Shown: positions 59,705 to 64,000 of the stretch, in pieces
How positions within the stretch are numbered: the stretch's first letter is position 1
How the letters are laid out: each line of letters begins with the position of its first letter
Source of the DNA: HyVt-443 sp964544655
GTDB taxonomy: Bacteria; Pseudomonadota; Gammaproteobacteria; Chromatiales; Chromatiaceae
DNA: 64,000 nt
Direction of reading: 5' to 3'
Assembly: GCA_964544655.1 (NCBI GenBank)
Contig: CAZJCM010000010.1
Coordinates: 1 to 64,000, forward strand
Notes under the pieces: model-generated
The model's database searches: none
What the model saw: the letters and a program-made list of their open reading frames with translations, nothing else
Told to the model about the DNA's origin: nothing
Position numbers and translations under genes: made by a program

Positions 59705-62532
59705 CAGGCGAAGCGCCGCTCCTCGCCCTCACCCTCGATATTCTCCACGCAGCGACCACAGATCTCGGGATGGTCCGGGTTCGTGCCCACATCCTCCCGA
59801 TGGTGCCAGCAGCGGGCGCACTTGGGATGCCCGCTGGCGCTGGCACGGATCGCCAGCCCGGCCACGTCACCCGCCTCCAGGCCATCCGGCCGTGCCGACC
59901 AGGGGTGAATCCGGGCATAGGAGGTGATCAGGACGAAGCGCAACTCGTCGCCCAGGGATTGCAGCTGATCATACAACGCATCATCACAGTAGAGATCCAC
60001 CTCCGCATCCAGCGAGGAGCCGATCACCCCATCAGCACGCAGTGTTTCCAGCTGCTTGCCCACGGCAGCACGCACCTCGATCACCTGCGCCCAGTAAGCA
60101 CGATCGAAGGCGTCGTCCCGGTCCAGGGCAAACAGGCCTTCGTACCAGCGCTCGGTAAACACGGTCTCCCCCCGCTGACCCGGGATATGCTGCCAGATCT
60201 CGTCAGCGGTGAAGCTGAGGATTGGCGCCAGCCAGCGCACCATGGCCTCGATGATGTGATACATGGCGGTCTGGCAGGAGCGCCGCCCCAGACTGTCGGC
60301 CGCGGTGGTGTACTGCCGGTCCTTGATCACATCCAGGTAGAAACCGCCCATCTCATTGACACAGAAGTTATGGATCTTCTGGAAGATCTGGTGAAACTGA
60401 TACTCCTCATAGGCCTGGCGAAACTCCTGCTGCAGCTGCAGCGCCCGGTCCACCGCCCAACGGTCGAGTTCGATCATCCGTTCTGGTGCCACCATGTTGC
60501 GGTTCGGATCGAAGCCATTGAGATTGGCCAGCAGGAAGCGGGCGGTATTGCGGATACGCCGGTAGGCGTCGGCAGTGCGGCGCAGGATCTCGTCGGAGAC
60601 GCTCATCTCGCCACGGTAGTCGGTGGAGGCCACCCACAGCCGGATGATATCGGCCCCCAGCTTCTTCATCACCTTCTGCGGACTGACCACGTTGCCCAGG
60701 GACTTGGACATCTTGTGGCCCTTGGCATCGACGGTAAAGCCATGGGTCAGCACGCCCTTGTAGGGGGCGCAGCCATCGATGGCCACCGCAGTGAGCAGGG
60801 AAGACTGGAACCAGCCACGATGCTGATCCGAACCTTCGAGATAGAGGTCGGCGGGAAACTCCAGCTCCGGTCGCGGCCGCAATACCGAGAAGTGGGTAAC
60901 ACCAGAGTCGAACCAGACGTCCAGGGTGTCCATCACCTTCTCGTACTGCTCCGCCTCATCGCCCAGCAGCACCGCCGGATCCAGGGAGAACCAGGCCTCG
61001 ATACCCTCCTGCTCCACCCGTTGCGCCACCGCTTCCACCAGGCGCGCGGTCTCAGGATGCAACTCCCCGGTCACCTTGTTAATGAACAGGGCGATGGGCA
61101 CCCCCCAAGTGCGCTGCCGGGAGATGCACCAATCCGGGCGGTTCTCCACCATGCCCTTGATCCGCGCCTCCCCCCAGTCGGGGGTGAAGGCGACCTTTTC
61201 GATCTCCGCCAGGGCGGTCTTGCGCAACCCCTTCTGCTCCATGCTGATGAACCACTGGGGGGTGGCGCGGAAGATGATGGGCGTCTTATGGCGCCAGCAA
61301 TGGGGATAGCTGTGCGTCAGCCGCGCCTCCTGCAGCAGGGCACCGCGGACCTTCAGTAGCTCGATCACCTTCTCATTGGCGGTGAAGACATGTTCACCCT
61401 CGAAGTATTCGGTACCGGGCAGGAAGCGGCCATCGCCGCCCACCGGATTGTCCACCGGCAGATCGTAGCGCTGGCCGACCACATAGTCCTCCAGGCCGTG
61501 GCCTGGCGCGGTGTGGACCGCACCGGTACCCGCTTCGAGGGTAACATGCTCGCCGAGGATGATGGGCACCTCCCGGTCCAGAAAACAATGTTTCAGGCTG
61601 AGCCCCTCAAAGGCATCGCCACGGCCGTAGGCGATGACGTGGTAGTGCTCGATACCCCAGCGATCCATGGTCTCCTTCAGCAGCCCCTCGGCCACCATCA
61701 GCCGCTCCTTGCCCTGCGGGCCGTCGGCCTGCACCAACACATACTCCAGGGCGGGATTCAGGGCCACCGCCTGGTTGGCCGGCAGGGTCCAGGGCGTGGT
61801 GGTCCAGATGACCACCGACATGGGCCCCTCGCCATGTCCTTCCGGCACCGAATGGCAGCGCGCCAGCAGCGCCTCCGGATCCATCACCTGAAAGCGCACG
61901 TCGATGGCGAAGGACTCCTTGTCCTTGTACTCCACCTCCGCCTCGGCCAGCGCGGAACCGCAGTCGGTACACCAGTGCACCGGCTTGTAACCCTTGTGCA
62001 CATGGCCGTTCTCCACGATACGGCCAAGGGCACGGATGATATTCGCCTCGGTGGCATAGTCCATGGTCAGATAGGGATTATCCCAATCACCGATCACACC
62101 CAGGCGCTGGAAATCGACCCGCTGACGCTGTATCTGTTTGCCGGCGTAGTCACGGCAGGCGACCCGGAACTCGGCCGCCGTCACCTTGCCGCCGGGCTTG
62201 CCCACCTTCTTCTCCACCTGCAGTTCGATGGGCAAACCATGACAATCCCAGCCCGGCACGTAAGGGGCGTCGAAACCGTCCAGGGTGCGGCTCTTGACGA
62301 TGAAATCCTTGATCACCTTGTTCACCGCATGGCCGATGTGGATCTCGCCATTCGCATAGGGCGGGCCATCGTGGAGAATGAACTTGGGCCGGCCGGCGCC
62401 GGCGTCACGGATCATCTGGTACAAACCCATCTTTTCCCAACGTTTCAGCATCTCCGGCTCACGCTGGGCAAGGTTGCCCTTCATGGGAAAACCGGTCTTT
62501 GGAAGGTTTAGGGTACTCTTGTAATCAGTCAC
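59704..62532 (-). CDS. ileS: Isoleucyl-tRNA synthetase
   Basis: 942 residues. Class I motifs HIGH (GEIHIGHAVNKVIKDF) and KMSKS (HKMSKSLGNVVSPQ), CP1 editing domain, and the C-terminal zinc site CARCWHHREDVG with ICGRCVENI. Charges tRNA-Ile. In the conserved order murJ-ribF-ileS-lspA, all on the minus strand here. Confidence 0.98.
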   Translation of the reverse strand: MTDYKSTLNLPKTGFPMKGNLAQREPEMLKRWEKMGLYQMIRDAGAGRPKFILHDGPPYANGEIHIGHAVNKVIKDFIVKSRTLDGFDAPYVPGWDCHGLPIELQVEKKVGKPGGKVTAAEFRVACRDYAGKQIQRQRVDFQRLGVIGDWDNPYLTMDYATEANIIRALGRIVENGHVHKGYKPVHWCTDCGSALAEAEVEYKDKESFAIDVRFQVMDPEALLARCHSVPEGHGEGPMSVVIWTTTPWTLPANQAVALNPALEYVLVQADGPQGKERLMVAEGLLKETMDRWGIEHYHVIAYGRGDAFEGLSLKHCFLDREVPIILGEHVTLEAGTGAVHTAPGHGLEDYVVGQRYDLPVDNPVGGDGRFLPGTEYFEGEHVFTANEKVIELLKVRGALLQEARLTHSYPHCWRHKTPIIFRATPQWFISMEQKGLRKTALAEIEKVAFTPDWGEARIKGMVENRPDWCISRQRTWGVPIALFINKVTGELHPETARLVEAVAQRVEQEGIEAWFSLDPAVLLGDEAEQYEKVMDTLDVWFDSGVTHFSVLRPRPELEFPADLYLEGSDQHRGWFQSSLLTAVAIDGCAPYKGVLTHGFTVDAKGHKMSKSLGNVVSPQKVMKKLGADIIRLWVASTDYRGEMSVSDEILRRTADAYRRIRNTARFLLANLNGFDPNRNMVAPERMIELDRWAVDRALQLQQEFRQAYEEYQFHQIFQKIHNFCVNEMGGFYLDVIKDRQYTTAADSLGRRSCQTAMYHIIEAMVRWLAPILSFTADEIWQHIPGQRGETVFTERWYEGLFALDRDDAFDRAYWAQVIEVRAAVGKQLETLRADGVIGSSLDAEVDLYCDDALYDQLQSLGDELRFVLITSYARIHPWSARPDGLEAGDVAGLAIRASASGHPKCARCWHHREDVGTNPDHPEICGRCVENIEGEGEERRFA

Positions 62533-62637
62533 GGCCTGCGCCCTTTGTCAGTAAAATACAGTTACGATTGCAGGCTGGAAGCATAGCGCCCAACCTGCCG
62601 ATCAATACACATTGCCTTTGCGGTAATCTTGCCGGCC

Positions 62638-63567
62638 TCACTTCCTGAAACAGTCACGTGCCGCCTGGCTGTCCAGTTCGATCTGTTGCCGCAGCTGCTC
62701 AAACGAGTCGAACCGCTGTTCATCACGCAGCTTGCGACAGAACTCCACCTGTACGTGCTCACCATAGATGGTGCGATCGAAATCGAACAGATGCACCTCC
62801 AGCAGGTAACGGGGATCCCCCGTCACCGTAGGCCGGTTGCCGATATTGGCCACCCCGGGCAACGGCGATGCCCCCAGCCCATAGACCTCGACCGCATAGA
62901 CTCCGCGTAACGGGCTGACCCGGCGGTGCAGGTCGATATTGGCGGTGGGGAAGCCGATGGTCCGGCCCCGAGCATCCCCATGGGCCACCCGGCCGCAGAT
63001 CCGATAGGGGCGCCCCAGGTAGTGTGCCGCCCGGGAGAGATCGCCACTGGCCAGCAGTTCCCGGATACGGGTGCTGCTCACACGCTCATCCCCAACGGCA
63101 AAGGTGTTCATGTTCTCCACCCCGAAGCCGTGGCGTGCCCCGGTCTGGCGCAGAAACCCGATATCCCCCTCACGCCCATGGCCAAAACGAAAATCATCGC
63201 CGACGAACAGGTAATCCACCGCCAGCCCGTCCAGCAACAGCCGTTGCACGAAATCGGCGGCGGACATGGCGGCCAGCCGCTGGTTGAACTCCAGCAATAC
63301 CACCCGCTGGATACCTACGTCACGCAGCGCCTGCAGTTTCTCCCGCAGCCGGGTCAACCGCGCCGGTGCCCGCTCCGGGGAGAAATACTCCTGGGGCTGG
63401 GGCTCGAAGGTGATCACCGTGGCCGGCAAGCCACGCTCACCAGCCTTCTGCAACAGGTGGCGAAACACCGCCTGATGGCCCAGGTGGACCCCATCGAAGT
63501 TACCGATGGTCGCCACACAGCCCCGGTGTTCGGGCCGCAGATTGTGTAAACCGCGAATGAGCTGCAT
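62638..63567 (-). CDS. ribF: Bifunctional riboflavin kinase / FMN adenylyltransferase
   Basis: 309 residues. FMN adenylyltransferase at the N-terminus (IGNFDGVHLGHQAVFRHLL, VGDDFRFGHGREGDIGFL) and riboflavin kinase at the C-terminus (GRTIGFPTANIDLHRRVSPL, GVYAVEVYGLG). Makes FMN and FAD. 105 bp before ileS. Confidence 0.97.
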   Translation of the reverse strand: MQLIRGLHNLRPEHRGCVATIGNFDGVHLGHQAVFRHLLQKAGERGLPATVITFEPQPQEYFSPERAPARLTRLREKLQALRDVGIQRVVLLEFNQRLAAMSAADFVQRLLLDGLAVDYLFVGDDFRFGHGREGDIGFLRQTGARHGFGVENMNTFAVGDERVSSTRIRELLASGDLSRAAHYLGRPYRICGRVAHGDARGRTIGFPTANIDLHRRVSPLRGVYAVEVYGLGASPLPGVANIGNRPTVTGDPRYLLEVHLFDFDRTIYGEHVQVEFCRKLRDEQRFDSFEQLRQQIELDSQAARDCFRK

Positions 63568-63738
63568 CAGTGTCGATCAATAAAGGAACGGTGATCAAAA
63601 CGGGTTATTATAGGGGCAATAGGCGCCCAAGTCGCGGATTACATGGGCGTCTTACCAATTAAGCGGCCGGCGCTCCACCCGCTGATCGCCTCTTCCCCCC
63701 GGATCGCCCCATAGCCACCACGAACAAGCACGCAACCA

Positions 63739-64000
63739 TCAACGGCCCTGAAAATCCCGCAGCCGCACACCGACGGCGAACAGAGTGATGAAATAGGCCG
63801 CGGCACCGGCGAGGATCAGGCCACACAACCACCAGATCCTCGACCAACTGTCCCGCACCACCCAGTCGGCCGTCTCGCCACTGGCAAAATAGAGCAGCAG
63901 CCCCAGCACTAGGCTGGCGGCGAGCCCCTGGGCCAGCAACCGCGGCCAACCTGCCACGGGCCGATAGACGCGCTCCCGCAGCAAGCCACGGAACAGCAGG
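63739..64000 (-). CDS. murJ: Lipid II flippase MurJ, C-terminal end (partial)
   Basis: The visible frame is the last 87 codons of a membrane protein with two or three helices (LAQGLAASLVLGLLLYFASG and IWWLCGLILAGAAAYFITLF) ending LRDFQGR, typical of MurJ/MviN C-termini. The gene continues past the right edge. Its position before ribF supports the call. Confidence 0.85.
   Translation of the reverse strand, partial: LLFRGLLRERVYRPVAGWPRLLAQGLAASLVLGLLLYFASGETADWVVRDSWSRIWWLCGLILAGAAAYFITLFAVGVRLRDFQGR

Overview
The window reads as a chromosomal segment of a free-living or symbiotic gammaproteobacterium, moderately GC-rich. A DsrC/TusE-like sulfur carrier, a c4-type dihaem cytochrome, a TatT-type TRAP transporter, an acyl-CoA-ligase-type lysine acetyltransferase and a type IV pilus minor-pilin cluster suggest a sulfur-oxidising relative of Sedimenticola/Thiodiazotropha or the Chromatiales. 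That placement is inference from gene content, not a measured phylogeny. There is no prophage, CRISPR array or intact transposon.

Layout. 0-12 kb: the 5' end of ilvD, a divergent TetR regulator with a candidate operator, a DUF192 lipoprotein, argA, cytochrome c4, marC, dusA, a 34-residue membrane protein behind a CRP-type site, a kinase fusion, rimO, several small proteins, pduO, then slpA-ispH. 12-21 kb: a tiny PEP-CTERM protein and the minor pilin operon (fimT/U, pilV, pilW, pilX, pilY1, a pilY2-like gene, pilE) on the minus strand, flanked by thiO. 21-29 kb: a signalling operon made of a secreted 16-repeat protein, a hybrid histidine kinase and a REC-PAS-GGDEF-EAL-CZB protein, followed by a Fur/Irr-type regulator and tRNA-Thr. 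29-39 kb: an RRM protein, a cNMP-HDOD protein, a tandem pterin synthase-like protein, pyrC, gloB, hisI, fur, a DksA-like protein, an ankyrin lipoprotein and bolA. 38-42 kb: a TatT-DctP-DctQ-DctM TRAP operon. 42-49 kb: a YhcC radical SAM protein, an HDAC-family deacetylase, a Pat-type acetyltransferase, a sigma-54-activator-like protein lacking GAFTGA, a SafE-like membrane protein and the DsrC/TusE-like gene. 49-59 kb: an EgtB-like protein with a degraded metal site, two FKBPs, nadC, a DUF1631 protein, the DUF1538-DUF1538-PII-CBS operon, ampD and a CMD-Rieske fusion. 59-64 kb: lspA, ileS, ribF and the 3' end of murJ.

How the genes work together. The block slpA-ispH-pil cluster-thiO matches the order known from Pseudomonas aeruginosa, but its usual neighbours murJ-ribF-ileS-lspA lie about 47 kb away at the other end of the window. 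A 23-bp repeat resembling an insertion-sequence end sits exactly between pduO and slpA, where that order is broken.

The two most attractive little-described systems are the repeat protein/hybrid kinase/c-di-GMP operon (21.1-28.6 kb) and the DUF1538 pair with its own PII and CBS proteins (55.4-57.7 kb). The second looks like a PII-controlled membrane system without an ammonium transporter.
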